Positions 24,082 through 33,313 of a stretch of 64,000 nucleotides of DNA are shown here, piece after piece. Within the stretch, counting starts at the first letter, position 1. Every line of letters begins with the position of its first letter. The position numbers were made by a program, and so were the translations under genes. The stretch comes from Aminobacter anthyllidis (GTDB lineage Bacteria > Pseudomonadota > Alphaproteobacteria > Rhizobiales > Rhizobiaceae), in contig NZ_JAFLWW010000005.1 in NCBI RefSeq assembly GCF_018555685.1, positions 186,001 through 250,000 on the forward strand, written 5' to 3'. The notes below the pieces were generated by a model. The model was not told the origin of the DNA. It did not search any database and saw nothing but the letters and a program-made list of their open reading frames with translations.

Positions 24082-25089
24082 ATGGCCAATTCCCCCACAG
24101 CGGGACAGAGTAAACGGGTCGACGTCGCCCTGCTCCATGCCTCCCGCAATGCGGGCATTGCCGTGCTCTACCAGGATCACACGCTCCACACGGTCTGGTC
24201 GCACAATCTGCAGCCGCCTTGGGCAGGCGCCCTGGAAGAGCAGACCGGCGAAGGCGGCTTTCTCCCCGAACAGCAGGCCGATCGCCTCGTGGCCGCCAAG
24301 AAGAACGTCCTTGCAACAGGCAATTCGGACGGGCTCGAGGTCAGCATCGCCGACAATTCCGCCGGCATGCGCTGGTTCGACGTCTGCATCGACGCCGACC
24401 GATCCCCCGGCGGCCAGGTCCAGGGTGTCGTCGTCACCGTCATCGAAACCACCGAGCAGAAGCGCCGCGAGCAGACCCTGAAGGCGCTGCTGCGCGAGGT
24501 CAGCCACCGTTCCAAGAACCTGCTTGCCATCATCCAGAGCATCGCCAGCCAGACTGGCCACTATTCCGGTTCCATCGACATCTTCCTCGAGCGCTTCCGC
24601 GGGAGGCTCCAGTCCCTCGCCTCGTCGCAGGATCTGGTCACCTCGTCCAACTGGCGCGGCGCTGGCTTCCGCGAACTGGTTGTCGGCCAGGTCAAGCGCT
24701 ACAGCAACGATACCGAGCATGCCGTGCGCATCCTGGGCGAAGACCCGTATCTCAATCCCAATGCCGCCCTGCATATCGGACTTGCCGTGCACGAACTGGC
24801 CGTCAATTCGGTGAGTTATGGCGCGCTTTCGCGCGTGGACGGCCATGTCGAGGTGACTGCCAGCAAGATAAAGGGTCCCGACGGCGAAGAGCAGATTGCC
24901 CTGCACTGGTCGGAGATAATCGATCCCGTTGCGGATGCGTCGATGCGCAAGAAGCGGTTTGGCAGTGTCGCGCTCGAACGTGTCGTCCCGGCCGCGCTGA
25001 ACGGCAACGCCGAACTCGAAATCGGCGTCGACAAGCTGCAGTACCGCCTCGTCATGCCCCAGGCGAACTTCGAGCTGGAGCAGGATTAG
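24082..25089 (+). CDS. HWE/HisKA_2-type sensor histidine kinase with N-terminal PAS-like domain
   Basis: A 335-residue soluble kinase. A PAS-like domain (about 15-125; FDVCIDADRSPGGQVQGVVVTVIETTEQ) leads to a HisKA_2-type dimerisation segment LLREVSHRSKNLLAII (His142). The ATPase domain has HELAVNSVSYGALS as N-box and a weak G-box (RFGSVALERVV). The ATG MANSPTAG is chosen over a 28-residue extension. It sits downstream of phyR and DUF1328 in the same direction, where Rhizobiales often encode the PhyR kinase, so it is the best positional candidate for phosphorylating PhyR. Confidence 0.9.
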   Translation: MANSPTAGQSKRVDVALLHASRNAGIAVLYQDHTLHTVWSHNLQPPWAGALEEQTGEGGFLPEQQADRLVAAKKNVLATGNSDGLEVSIADNSAGMRWFDVCIDADRSPGGQVQGVVVTVIETTEQKRREQTLKALLREVSHRSKNLLAIIQSIASQTGHYSGSIDIFLERFRGRLQSLASSQDLVTSSNWRGAGFRELVVGQVKRYSNDTEHAVRILGEDPYLNPNAALHIGLAVHELAVNSVSYGALSRVDGHVEVTASKIKGPDGEEQIALHWSEIIDPVADASMRKKRFGSVALERVVPAALNGNAELEIGVDKLQYRLVMPQANFELEQD

Positions 25090-25129
25090 CTCGATTCGAA
25101 ATTCAAACGGTTCAGCTCCGTCGCGCCAT

Positions 25130-25155
25130 GGAACTTTTAGCCGCCACCCGCCGTT
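25130..25155 (+). promoter_or_regulatory. EcfG-type promoter for the 106-aa protein
   Basis: GGAAC (25130-25134), 17-bp spacer, CGTT (25152-25155), 21 bp before the ATG at 25177. Confidence 0.84.
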
Positions 25156-25176
25156 TCTTGGCCGAGGTGGTTTGCC

Positions 25177-25497
25177 ATGGAACACATCGCAGCATTTCTG
25201 TTGGTCGTTTCCTGCTCCCAGGATTTGTCGGGCTGCCGCGAGATTCCGGCGCCTGCGCCCCTGTTCGAGGCCTATGACGCATGTCAGGCCGAACTGCCGA
25301 AGGTTCTCGGCGCGTTCAGGTCAAGCAGCAACCGCACTTTTGCCAAGTGCCTGGAGGTCGATCCAGCCCTTGAAGACGATTACGACCAGCTGACCTGGAA
25401 TGTCCTGCCCAATGGCACCATCGAGGCGTCTCTTACCGTTTCCAGCGTCGTTGTGGCGTCGGGTACGGCCACCGGCAAGCCGGCTTATCTCCATTGA
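25177..25497 (+). CDS. Conserved small protein of unknown function, predicted stress regulon member
   Basis: A 106-residue protein starting MEHIAAFLLVVSCSQDLSGC. Four Cys (about residues 13, 20, 36 and 58) and a Pro-rich stretch (EIPAPAPLFEAYDACQAELP) stand out. The N-terminus is only weakly hydrophobic, so export is uncertain. GAGG lies upstream of the ATG. An EcfG promoter directly precedes it. I do not recognise a domain. The four Cys could bind a metal or form disulfides. Confidence 0.75.
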   Translation: MEHIAAFLLVVSCSQDLSGCREIPAPAPLFEAYDACQAELPKVLGAFRSSSNRTFAKCLEVDPALEDDYDQLTWNVLPNGTIEASLTVSSVVVASGTATGKPAYLH

Positions 25498-25502
25498 TGG
25501 GG

Positions 25503-25620
25503 CAGCGTATCCGCCCACCCCCCTCATACCAAGGAGCCGACATCATGCGGATACGCTAAGCCGTTGAATTGATGCGGCGAGCGGAAAAACGATTCCGATT
25601 TTCAGACCAATACGCTAAGT
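25503..25620. repeat. Mosaic intergenic palindromic repeat, copy B
   Basis: GCGTATCCGC at about 25505 faces GCGGATACGC at 25548, and a module with CGATTCCGATTTTCAG...TACGCTAAG follows. Read on the minus strand it aligns with the first module at 8027 (TAGCGTAT.GG..CGAAAATCGG). It occupies the gap between the 106-aa gene and the glycine-zipper gene. Confidence 0.6.
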
Positions 25621-25657
25621 ATTCACAGGGCGATGTTAAAGTGAGAGGACTGACCAC

Positions 25658-25903
25658 ATGAAGAAGCTTATCCTTGTCGTTGCAGCCGTCGTTGCAATCT
25701 CAGGCTGCACGACGACCGAGCGCGACGTCGCGACCGGCACGGGTGTCGGCGCTGTTGCCGGCGCGCTCATCGGCGGCGGCCGCGGTGCACTCATCGGCGG
25801 TGCCGTAGGCGCTGCGTCGGGCCTGCTGGTTCGCAACCTGCGCAATGGCTACTGCGAATACCGCAACAGCCGCGGCCAGATCTACACGGCGCGCTGCCGC
25901 TAA
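25658..25903 (+). CDS. Glycine-zipper lipoprotein
   Basis: An 81-residue lipoprotein: signal peptide with lipobox ISGC (Cys17), a glycine-zipper segment (about 27-58, GTGVGAVAGALIGGGRGALIGGAVGAASG with GxxxG spacing) and a short tail with two Cys (NGYCEYRNSRGQIYTARCR). Small outer-membrane glycine-zipper lipoproteins of this shape are common in Rhizobiales. The ribosome-binding site is GTGAGAGGAC. A strong terminator follows. No EcfG box is seen. Confidence 0.9.
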   Translation: MKKLILVVAAVVAISGCTTTERDVATGTGVGAVAGALIGGGRGALIGGAVGAASGLLVRNLRNGYCEYRNSRGQIYTARCR

Positions 25904-25920
25904 CACGGTTTGCCAGACAA

Positions 25921-25957
25921 AGCCCGGCGTCGGCCTTGGTCGGCGCCGGGCTTTTTT
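25921..25957 (+). terminator. Rho-independent terminator of the glycine-zipper gene
   Basis: GCCCGGCG/CGCCGGGC stem followed by six T residues at 25952-25957, 18 bp after the stop codon and ahead of the convergent kinase gene. Confidence 0.9.
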
Positions 25958-25975
25958 CATGCCTGCGCGAGGCTT

Positions 25976-27607
25976 TCAGCCGCGATAGGGTATGTCGATT
26001 TCCACCCGCAGCCCGTCTTCGGCATAGCGCCGCACGATCTGGCCATCGAGTTCGCGGGTAATGTTCATGTCGATCAGCTTGGTGCCGAAGCCGGTCTTTT
26101 CAGGTGCCGATACGCCGTTGGCGTTGCGTTCGGCCCAATTGAGGAGCAGCCGCCGCTGCTTGCCCTGGCCGCTTACACGCCAATTCACCTTCACCCCACC
26201 AACCGAATTGTCGCCATCGCCATACTTCAGTGCGTTGGTCGCCAGCTCATGGAAGGTCAGCCCAAGCGCCTGCGTCGTCGTCTCGTCGAGTTCGACCGTA
26301 GGACCGGTCATCATGTCCACGGGGAGCTCCTTGCCGAACACCTGGCCGAGCTCGATGCGCAGCAACTCGCCGAGATCCGCCTTTTGCCAGCGCGAACGCG
26401 TCAGCATGTCCTGCGACGACGCCATCGCCTGAAGCCGCGCTGAAAACGACGCCGAGAATTCGTCGATGTTTTCGGAGTGAGCCGCCGTTTGCCGCGCCAT
26501 CGCCAACACACGGGCGATCGAGTTCTTGATGCGATGCTTCATTTCCTGAAGCATCAGGTCCTTCTCCAGAAGGCTCTTCTCCGTCGTTTCGTGAAGCAGT
26601 ACCGCCACTTCGTAGGCGCGCTGCTGGTAACGGGCAACCAGCGCGATCGAGCCGGCCAGCACCAGCCCGAACAGCCCCAGCATCAACGGCGCGGCGCGCG
26701 GCGATGGCGGCACGAAAGCGGTGCTCGGCCTGAAATTGATCGTCCACTTACGGCCGGCGACATCGGCCTCGCGCGTCACCGAGAAGTCGTGGCCATAGCT
26801 TGGGTCGGGCGGCGCCTCCGAGCGGAACAGCAAGGTGTCGTCGCCCATCGTGCCGTCGAACACTTCGACCACAACCGGCAGCAGCGGCGCCTTGCCGAGT
26901 GCGGCCTGGAACAGCTCGGAGGTGCGGAAGGCAACATAGAGGAACCCCGCAGGCGCCGTACCCTCGCCATCGGGCCGGTCGACGCGCGAAAACACCAATA
27001 TCCCCGGCTGGCGCGGGCCGTTGTCGCCCTGGCCGAGCAACACCCGGCCGGTTGCCCGCGGCTCGCCTTTTGCCGCCAATGCCGCTTCGATCGCCGGGCG
27101 GCGCAGCGGGTCGGTCGCCATGTCGAAGCCCATGGCGTCTAGACTGGCCTTGCTCATCGGCTCGAACAGCACGATCGGCGTTCGCCATGGCAGGTTTGTA
27201 TCAGGAAAAGGTCGCCGGTCGATGCCGTAGCCTTCTTTCAGCTCGGCTGTAATGGAGTCGCTTTGTCCACTGTCGATGAGCCTGACAAAGCCGATGCCGC
27301 GCAGGCTCGGGAAACTCCGCTCGGCATCGAGCGAAGCGAAATAACTGCGAAACTGGTCGCGCGAGAGATTGCCCTTCTGGGCCGCAAACATCGCTTGCGT
27401 CGCATGCAGCAAGGCAAGGTCGAACTCCATCCTGCCCTCGATGCGGTTGAGCGCATCGTCGGCCACCGACTGGAACTTGATGCGCGCCGCCTCGACCGTG
27501 GCAAAATAAACGAGCGCCGCCATCGTCAGGCTGACCAGCGCGACGGCTATGAATATCAAAGTGGGGAAGTATTTTTTCAATTCCGGCTGGCTCGCGTCAC
27601 CCTCCAC
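25976..27607 (-). CDS. Membrane CHASE-domain HisKA_2/HWE-type sensor histidine kinase
   Basis: A 543-residue kinase with a GTG start. The first membrane helix (about 14-37) is followed by a periplasmic CHASE-type sensor (about 70-290; FPSLRGIGFVRLI is typical) and a second helix (about 306-327). A short coiled coil then leads to LMLQEMKHRIKNSIARV (His358) and an ATPase domain with HELATNALKYGDGDNS and GFGTKLID. It has no receiver or regulator of its own. It is the third kinase of this class within about 10 kb of phyR, and the only one that senses the periplasm. The start is uncertain within about 10 codons. Confidence 0.92.
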   Translation of the reverse strand: MEGDASQPELKKYFPTLIFIAVALVSLTMAALVYFATVEAARIKFQSVADDALNRIEGRMEFDLALLHATQAMFAAQKGNLSRDQFRSYFASLDAERSFPSLRGIGFVRLIDSGQSDSITAELKEGYGIDRRPFPDTNLPWRTPIVLFEPMSKASLDAMGFDMATDPLRRPAIEAALAAKGEPRATGRVLLGQGDNGPRQPGILVFSRVDRPDGEGTAPAGFLYVAFRTSELFQAALGKAPLLPVVVEVFDGTMGDDTLLFRSEAPPDPSYGHDFSVTREADVAGRKWTINFRPSTAFVPPSPRAAPLMLGLFGLVLAGSIALVARYQQRAYEVAVLLHETTEKSLLEKDLMLQEMKHRIKNSIARVLAMARQTAAHSENIDEFSASFSARLQAMASSQDMLTRSRWQKADLGELLRIELGQVFGKELPVDMMTGPTVELDETTTQALGLTFHELATNALKYGDGDNSVGGVKVNWRVSGQGKQRRLLLNWAERNANGVSAPEKTGFGTKLIDMNITRELDGQIVRRYAEDGLRVEIDIPYRG

Positions 27608-27616
27608 TCATTAAAG

Positions 27617-27655
27617 CATGATCGCGAAAAGTGGGAACTGCTTTTCGCGATCATG
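27617..27655. repeat. Perfect palindromic repeat unit
   Basis: CATGATCGCGAAAAG (27617-27631) and its exact reverse complement (27641-27655) around a 9-nt loop. Elements built on this pattern are spread through Mesorhizobium and Rhizobium genomes. Here it lies between the kinase start and the end of the sugar ABC operon. Confidence 0.75.
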
Positions 27656-27698
27656 TTTTGAGCCAGATTCGTAGCCGGCAAAGCCGATGGCTGGTCGA

Positions 27699-28487
<789 letters not shown>

Positions 28488-28508
28488 GATCTTGCCTCCC
28501 GGATTTCG

Positions 28509-29861
28509 TTAGACGCGCTTGCGGTAGAGCGTGTCGAGCCACACGGCCACGACCAGCACCAGGCCGACGACGACGTTCTGCAGCGGCGTGTCGAGGCCGA
28601 GCAGCACCATGCCCGACTGCAGCGACTGCATCAAAAGCGCGCCGAGCATGGCGCCCGCAATTGTGCCGGCACCGCCAGCGAGCGACGTGCCGCCAATGAC
28701 CGCTGCCGCGATGACCAGCAGTTCGTCCAGCGTGCCGAGCGAGTTGGTGGCCGAGTTCAGGCGGGCACTCGAAACCGCTGCGCTGATCGCCGCCAGCACG
28801 CCCATGATCATGAACACCTTCATGGTGATCCAGCGCGTGTTGATGCCGGCGAGGTTGGCGGCTTCAGGGTTGCCGCCGATGGCGAACACATAGCGGCCGA
28901 AGCGGGTGCGGTTGGTGACGAAGGTCATGATGATGCCCACGGCGACCGCAATCAGCACGGGGATGGCGATGCCATGGGCGATGAACAGCCCGCCTTCGGG
29001 GATGGTGATGCCGTTGGCCTCGGCATACTTGCGTACAATCCCGATGGGCCAGGGATAGGAGTTGGCAATCCAGACCGCACCGAGGATCACACCGCAGGTG
29101 ATGGTGCCGAGAAATGCCTCGGCCCAGAGCGGCCTCAGCGGGAACTTGAAGCGCTTGCGTTGCTGGCGACCATTCAGCAGCGCGAGCACCACGGCAAGGC
29201 ATGCGGCAAGGCCGACGATCCAGCTCCACATCGCGCCGATGGCACCTTGCGGACCACCGCCCATGAGCTGGAAGTTCGCATCGAGCGGCGCAATCGTCTG
29301 GCCTGAGGTGACCCACCATGCCGCGCCACGCCAGATCAACAGTCCGCCCAGCGTCACGATGAAGGCAGGGACCTCCATATAGGCGATGACGAAGCCCTGC
29401 AGCCCGCCGATCACCAAGCCAAGTACGATGCCGATGACGAGTGCCAAGGCCCAGATCCACGGATTTCCAAGTTCGAGACCGACGGCCTTGATCAGGAAAT
29501 GCACCTGGGCGAACCCCATCACCATCCCGATCAGGCCTTCTGCCGAGCCGACCGACAGGTCGATGTTGCGCATGACGATGACCAGAACCATGCCGGTAGC
29601 CATGATAGCTACGGCAGAAGCCTGCACCGACAGGTTCCATAGGTTGCGGAAGGTCAGGAAGGTACGGCTGTCGAAATCGAGCGGATTGACGCCAAGGCGC
29701 AGGCTCGAGATCACCTGAAGCCCAACCCAGATCAGCAGCAGCGCGCCAACCATGCCGAGCATGCGGGTATCGATTTCCGTGTCTCTGAGGAAGCGCCCGA
29801 TCGGGCTAAGCTCCGTCGTTCGCGCACGGTCGGTCGGCGCGTTGGATGTCGTATCTGTCAT
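28509..29861 (-). CDS. xylH: Xylose-type sugar ABC transporter permease
   Basis: A 450-residue inner-membrane permease of the ribose/xylose (BPD_transp_2) family, with about ten hydrophobic helices. A long insert between central helices (QQRKRFKFPLRPLWAEAFL and the following loop) is typical of XylH rather than RbsC. The conserved blocks GTSLAGGAGTIAGAMLGALLMQSLQSGMVLLG and NIDLSVGSAEGLIG are present. It lies between the binding protein and ATPase genes of one operon. Confidence 0.93.
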   Translation of the reverse strand: MTDTTSNAPTDRARTTELSPIGRFLRDTEIDTRMLGMVGALLLIWVGLQVISSLRLGVNPLDFDSRTFLTFRNLWNLSVQASAVAIMATGMVLVIVMRNIDLSVGSAEGLIGMVMGFAQVHFLIKAVGLELGNPWIWALALVIGIVLGLVIGGLQGFVIAYMEVPAFIVTLGGLLIWRGAAWWVTSGQTIAPLDANFQLMGGGPQGAIGAMWSWIVGLAACLAVVLALLNGRQQRKRFKFPLRPLWAEAFLGTITCGVILGAVWIANSYPWPIGIVRKYAEANGITIPEGGLFIAHGIAIPVLIAVAVGIIMTFVTNRTRFGRYVFAIGGNPEAANLAGINTRWITMKVFMIMGVLAAISAAVSSARLNSATNSLGTLDELLVIAAAVIGGTSLAGGAGTIAGAMLGALLMQSLQSGMVLLGLDTPLQNVVVGLVLVVAVWLDTLYRKRV

Positions 29862-29947
29862 TGTTACCTCCCGACCGGGGGCCGTCTACGCGGCAGCCGG
29901 TGCGCGCATGATAGGGTCAATCTGCCATGTCATGAAGCGGCGCTTTT

Positions 29948-29978
29948 GAAAAACGCCGCGGCATTGCCGCGGCGTTTG
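29948..29978 (-). terminator. Intercistronic hairpin between xylF and xylH (partial terminator)
   Basis: AAACGCCGCGGCA/TGCCGCGGCGTTT stem followed on the minus strand by a T-rich run (TTTTTC). It lies about 20 bp after the xylF stop. Such hairpins let the binding protein gene be expressed more than the membrane genes. Confidence 0.7.
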
Positions 29979-29999
29979 ACCAATCGGATCAAGCCGATC

Positions 30000-31040
30000 T
30001 TAGTTGCAGGCTGCGACCGAGCCGGCTGCCACGCCCTGGCAGACGACGTCCTTGCCAACCCAGCCGGCGTCGATGACGACGTTGAGGTTGTCCTTGGTGA
30101 TCGGAACCGGCGTCAGGAACACCGAGTTCAGCTCGAGGCCGCCAGGCGTCTTGAACTTGGTGACGTTGGCGATCTCTTCCATCTTCTTGCCGTCGGCGAG
30201 CTGCGAGGCGATCTCGGCCGCGTTCTTGCCGAGTTCGCGCGCGTCCTTCCACACCGAAACGGTCTGGGTGCCGAGTGCGATGCGGTTCAGCGCGGCATGG
30301 TCGCCGTCCTGGCCCGAAACCGGCACCGAGCCGGCAAGGCCCTGTGCCTGGAGCGCTGCGATCGCGCCGCCGGCGGCGCCGTCGTTCGAGGCCACGACCG
30401 CATCGATCTTGTTGTCGTTGGCGGTCAGGAACTGCTCCATGTTCTTCTGGGCATTGGCGGGCAGCCAGCCGTCGGTATAGGCCTCGCCGACATTCTTGAT
30501 CTTGCCGGCGTCGACGGCTTCCTTGAGCACTTCCATCTGGCCGGCGAACAGGAAGTCGGCGTTCGGATCGGCACCGCTGCCCTTGATGAAGACGTAGTTG
30601 CCTTCGGGCTTCGCGGCGAGCACGCCCTTGGCCTGCATGCGGCCGACTTCCTTGTTGTCGAAGGTCAGGTAGAAGGCGTCCTTGTTTTCGATCAGGCGGT
30701 CGTAGCCGACGACAGGAATGCCCTCGGCGACAGCCTTGTCGACGGCCGGTCCGATGGCCGAGGCATCCTGCGCCAGGATGATCAGGGCGTTGGCGCCCTG
30801 CGAGATCAGGCTCTCGACGTCGGTCAGCTGCTTGGCCGGCGAAGACTGCGCGTCAGCCGAGATGTACTTGTCGCCGGCAGCCTCGATGGCGGCCTTCATG
30901 GCGGCTTCGTCGGTCTTCCAGCGTTCTTCCTGGAAGTTCGACCACGACACGCCGATGACCTTGTCCTTTGCCGAAGCCACTGCCGAAAGCGACAGAGTCA
31001 TGGCAACACCCGCCAGGATGGCGGTGGTAAACTTTTTCAT
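30000..31040 (-). CDS. xylF: D-xylose-type periplasmic sugar-binding protein
   Basis: A 346-residue periplasmic binding protein. The signal peptide [24 protein letters not shown] is followed by a type I sugar-binding fold ([58 protein letters not shown]). The EERW segment and overall sequence match XylF. The ATG is placed by GGGAGGAAATC; a 37-residue upstream extension is spurious. It is the first gene of the importer operon and divergent from a ROK regulator, with two inverted repeats between them. No xylA or xylB gene is in the window. Confidence 0.94.
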   Translation of the reverse strand: MKKFTTAILAGVAMTLSLSAVASAKDKVIGVSWSNFQEERWKTDEAAMKAAIEAAGDKYISADAQSSPAKQLTDVESLISQGANALIILAQDASAIGPAVDKAVAEGIPVVGYDRLIENKDAFYLTFDNKEVGRMQAKGVLAAKPEGNYVFIKGSGADPNADFLFAGQMEVLKEAVDAGKIKNVGEAYTDGWLPANAQKNMEQFLTANDNKIDAVVASNDGAAGGAIAALQAQGLAGSVPVSGQDGDHAALNRIALGTQTVSVWKDARELGKNAAEIASQLADGKKMEEIANVTKFKTPGGLELNSVFLTPVPITKDNLNVVIDAGWVGKDVVCQGVAAGSVAACN

Positions 31041-31099
31041 GATTTCCTCCCTGCGCCCAACGGGCGCGCCTACTTCGCGATAGCCCTTGGAGAAGCTCT

Positions 31100-31120
31100 T
31101 TTTTTCGAGCCTCGAAAAAA
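31100..31120. promoter_or_regulatory. ROK-type operator candidate 1 (xylF side)
   Basis: Perfect 21-bp palindrome: TTTTTTCGAG, central C, CTCGAAAAAA. It lies 60 bp upstream of the xylF start codon, between xylF and the divergent ROK gene. Confidence 0.65.
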
Positions 31121-31175
31121 TAGTGACGCAACGGCCCGCCACTGTCAACATGGTTTCGCTTACGCTCCTTATTTT

Positions 31176-31190
31176 TTTCGGAACCCGAAA
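31176..31190. promoter_or_regulatory. ROK-type operator candidate 2 (regulator side)
   Basis: TTTCGG-AAC-CCGAAA inside an AT-rich flank (TTATTT... and ...TAAATA). It shares the TTTCG/CGAAA core with the palindrome 70 bp away. It is positioned to autoregulate the ROK gene. Confidence 0.6.
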
Positions 31191-31288
31191 TAAATAGAGA
31201 CATTTTGCACTGGCTCTGTCACAATCACTTGGCGCGTAAGGGACTGCCGCTTAAGAAGGCAGCGCTTCGCCGGGAGGAAGACGAGCAC

Positions 31289-32530
31289 ATGTCGGTCGGC
31301 ATACGTCACGACGATCTGAGACGGCGCAACCGCGCCATGGTTATATCCGCGGTTCGCCGCGCCAGCCAGCCGTCGCGCACCGAAATCGCCGCCACCACCG
31401 GCCTCAGCCATTCGACGATCTCGACGATTTCCTCCGATCTCATTTCAGAAGGCATCCTCGCCGAAGCCAAGAGCAACGAGCCGGTTTCGATGAAGCGCGG
31501 CCGCCCCCAGGTCGCCCTGACGCTGGAGCCCAAGGCCGCGTCGGTCGTTGCCGTCGTGCTTTCCCTCAACAGCCTGTCGGCCGCCGTCATCGACTATGCC
31601 GGCAACACGGTCGTCGAGGAAACCACGCGGCTGGTGACCCAGCATATGTCCGCCGAAGCGTTGATCGACGAATGCGTCGCCATGATCCGCCGACTGACCC
31701 AAAGTGACGCGGCTTCCGGCGGAGCCGTCCTGCGCATCGCCATGGCGGTGCAGGGCATCACCGATGCCGCCTCGCGCAAGCTGTTGTGGTCGCCGATCAC
31801 CCCGCACGACGACATCCCCTTCGCCGACCGGCTCGAGCAGGAGTTCGGCGTGCCGGTCTCGGTCGAAAACGACTGCAACATGATCGCCGAAGCGCTGCGC
31901 TGGCGCGACCCGGTCCGCTATCGCGACGACTTCATCGCCATCCTTTTGTCGCACGGCATCGGCATGGGCCTGGTCATCAAGGGCGAACTGTTCACCGGCA
32001 CGCAGTCCTCCGGCGCCGAATTCGGCCACATGATTCATCGGCCTGATGGCGCGCTGTGCCGATGCGGCCGCCGCGGCTGCATCGAAGCCTATGCCGGCAA
32101 CTACGCCATCTGGCGCAACGCTCGCCTCGGCGACGAAAACGCCGAGCCGCTGGCCGACCTGTCCGACGACGACATCAGGGCACTCGCCGATGCCGCCCGC
32201 GACCATGACGGTCCCGAGCGCGAAGCCTTCCGCAAGGCCGGTGAGGCCATCGGCTTCGGGCTCGGTTCGATGTTCGCCCTGTTCGACCCCGCCCCGCTCG
32301 CCTTCGTCGGCGTCGGCGCCACTGCCTTCGACATCATGGAGCCGCATGTGCGCAGTGCAATCGCCAAGACGGCAGGCGGGTTGCACTCGAAGGCGATCTC
32401 GTTCGACACCGAACCCAACGAGGTTCCGCTCAAGCGCGAGGGCGCGACGATGCGCGCCCTGCTTACCGTCGATCAGGAAATCTTCGCCGCCGGCACCGCT
32501 CCGCGCCGTGCCGAGGCGGATGTCGCCTAA
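31289..32530 (+). CDS. ROK-family transcriptional regulator of the xylose-type operon (XylR-like)
   Basis: A 413-residue repressor. The N-terminal winged helix-turn-helix (about 10-75; RTEIAATTGLSHSTISTISSDLISEGIL) is followed by a ROK sugar-kinase-like domain with the zinc motif CRCGRRGCIEAY. GGGAGGAAG precedes the ATG at 31289. It is divergent from xylF, with two palindromes between them, so it probably represses the importer and responds to the sugar. Its last bases overlap the phoB stop on the opposite strand. Confidence 0.93.
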   Translation: MSVGIRHDDLRRRNRAMVISAVRRASQPSRTEIAATTGLSHSTISTISSDLISEGILAEAKSNEPVSMKRGRPQVALTLEPKAASVVAVVLSLNSLSAAVIDYAGNTVVEETTRLVTQHMSAEALIDECVAMIRRLTQSDAASGGAVLRIAMAVQGITDAASRKLLWSPITPHDDIPFADRLEQEFGVPVSVENDCNMIAEALRWRDPVRYRDDFIAILLSHGIGMGLVIKGELFTGTQSSGAEFGHMIHRPDGALCRCGRRGCIEAYAGNYAIWRNARLGDENAEPLADLSDDDIRALADAARDHDGPEREAFRKAGEAIGFGLGSMFALFDPAPLAFVGVGATAFDIMEPHVRSAIAKTAGGLHSKAISFDTEPNEVPLKREGATMRALLTVDQEIFAAGTAPRRAEADVA

Positions 32531-33216
32531 TCCTCGCGGATGGCGTAGCCGGCGCCGCGGATGGTGCGGATCACGTCGGGCATGCGGCCGTTGTTGACCG
32601 CCTTGCGCAGGCGTCCGACATGAACGTCGACGGTGCGTTCGTCGATGTAGATCGTCTCGCCCCAGACATTGTCGAGCAGTTGGCTGCGCGAAAACACCCG
32701 GCCCGGATGCCGCATCATGAATTCGAGCAGGCGGAACTCGGTCGGGCCGAGCTTGATCTCGCTCTTCTTGCGGTAGACGCGGTGCGACTCGCGGTCCAGC
32801 ATGATGTCGCCGACCTTGAGCACCGACGACAGCACTTCGGGCTTGGCCCGGCGCAGCAGCGCCTTGACCCGTGCCATGAACTCCGGCGTCGAGAACGGCT
32901 TGACCAGATAGTCGTCGGCACCCGTCGAAAGCCCGCGCACGCGGTCGCTCTCCTCGCCGCGCGCCGTCAGCATGATGATCGGCAGGCGCTCGGTGTCGGG
33001 CCTCATCCGAAGCCTGCGGCACAGTTCGATGCCGGAAAGTGCCGGCACCATCCAGTCGAGAACCAGAAGGTCGGGCACGTTTTCCTGGAGCCTGATCTCG
33101 GCCTCGTCGCCACGCGTGACGACCTCGACCTGGTAGCCTTCGGATTCGAGGTTGTAGCGAAGCAGCACGCCCAGCGGCTCTTCATCTTCGACGACCATGA
33201 TCTTGGGAGCGATCAT
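32527..33216 (-). CDS. phoB: Phosphate regulon response regulator PhoB
   Basis: A 229-residue OmpR-family regulator. The receiver has acidic residues VVEDEEPLG and phosphoacceptor Asp54 (LVLDWMVPALSG), with Lys in DDYLVKPFS. The winged helix includes GPTEFRLLEFMMRHPGRVFSRSQLLD and ends IRTIRGAGYAIRE. Residue pattern and position after phoU identify PhoB, which binds Pho boxes under phosphate limitation. The ATG MIAPKIMVVEDEE is preferred over an upstream ATG 24 nt earlier. It is the last gene of the pst operon. Confidence 0.95.
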   Translation of the reverse strand: MIAPKIMVVEDEEPLGVLLRYNLESEGYQVEVVTRGDEAEIRLQENVPDLLVLDWMVPALSGIELCRRLRMRPDTERLPIIMLTARGEESDRVRGLSTGADDYLVKPFSTPEFMARVKALLRRAKPEVLSSVLKVGDIMLDRESHRVYRKKSEIKLGPTEFRLLEFMMRHPGRVFSRSQLLDNVWGETIYIDERTVDVHVGRLRKAVNNGRMPDVIRTIRGAGYAIRED

Positions 33217-33313
33217 CGGCGATACCTTGTCCTGGCGCATGGCCCCTTGCGGACCATGCGCTGATTTAACCTGTGCAGCGCCCCCGCGCCAAACGCATGC
33301 GGTTGCGGAGTGC

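Noticed and set aside
27634-27638. GGAAC at 27634 as an EcfG promoter
   Set aside because: It is the loop of a palindromic repeat and no CGTT follows at 16-17 bp.
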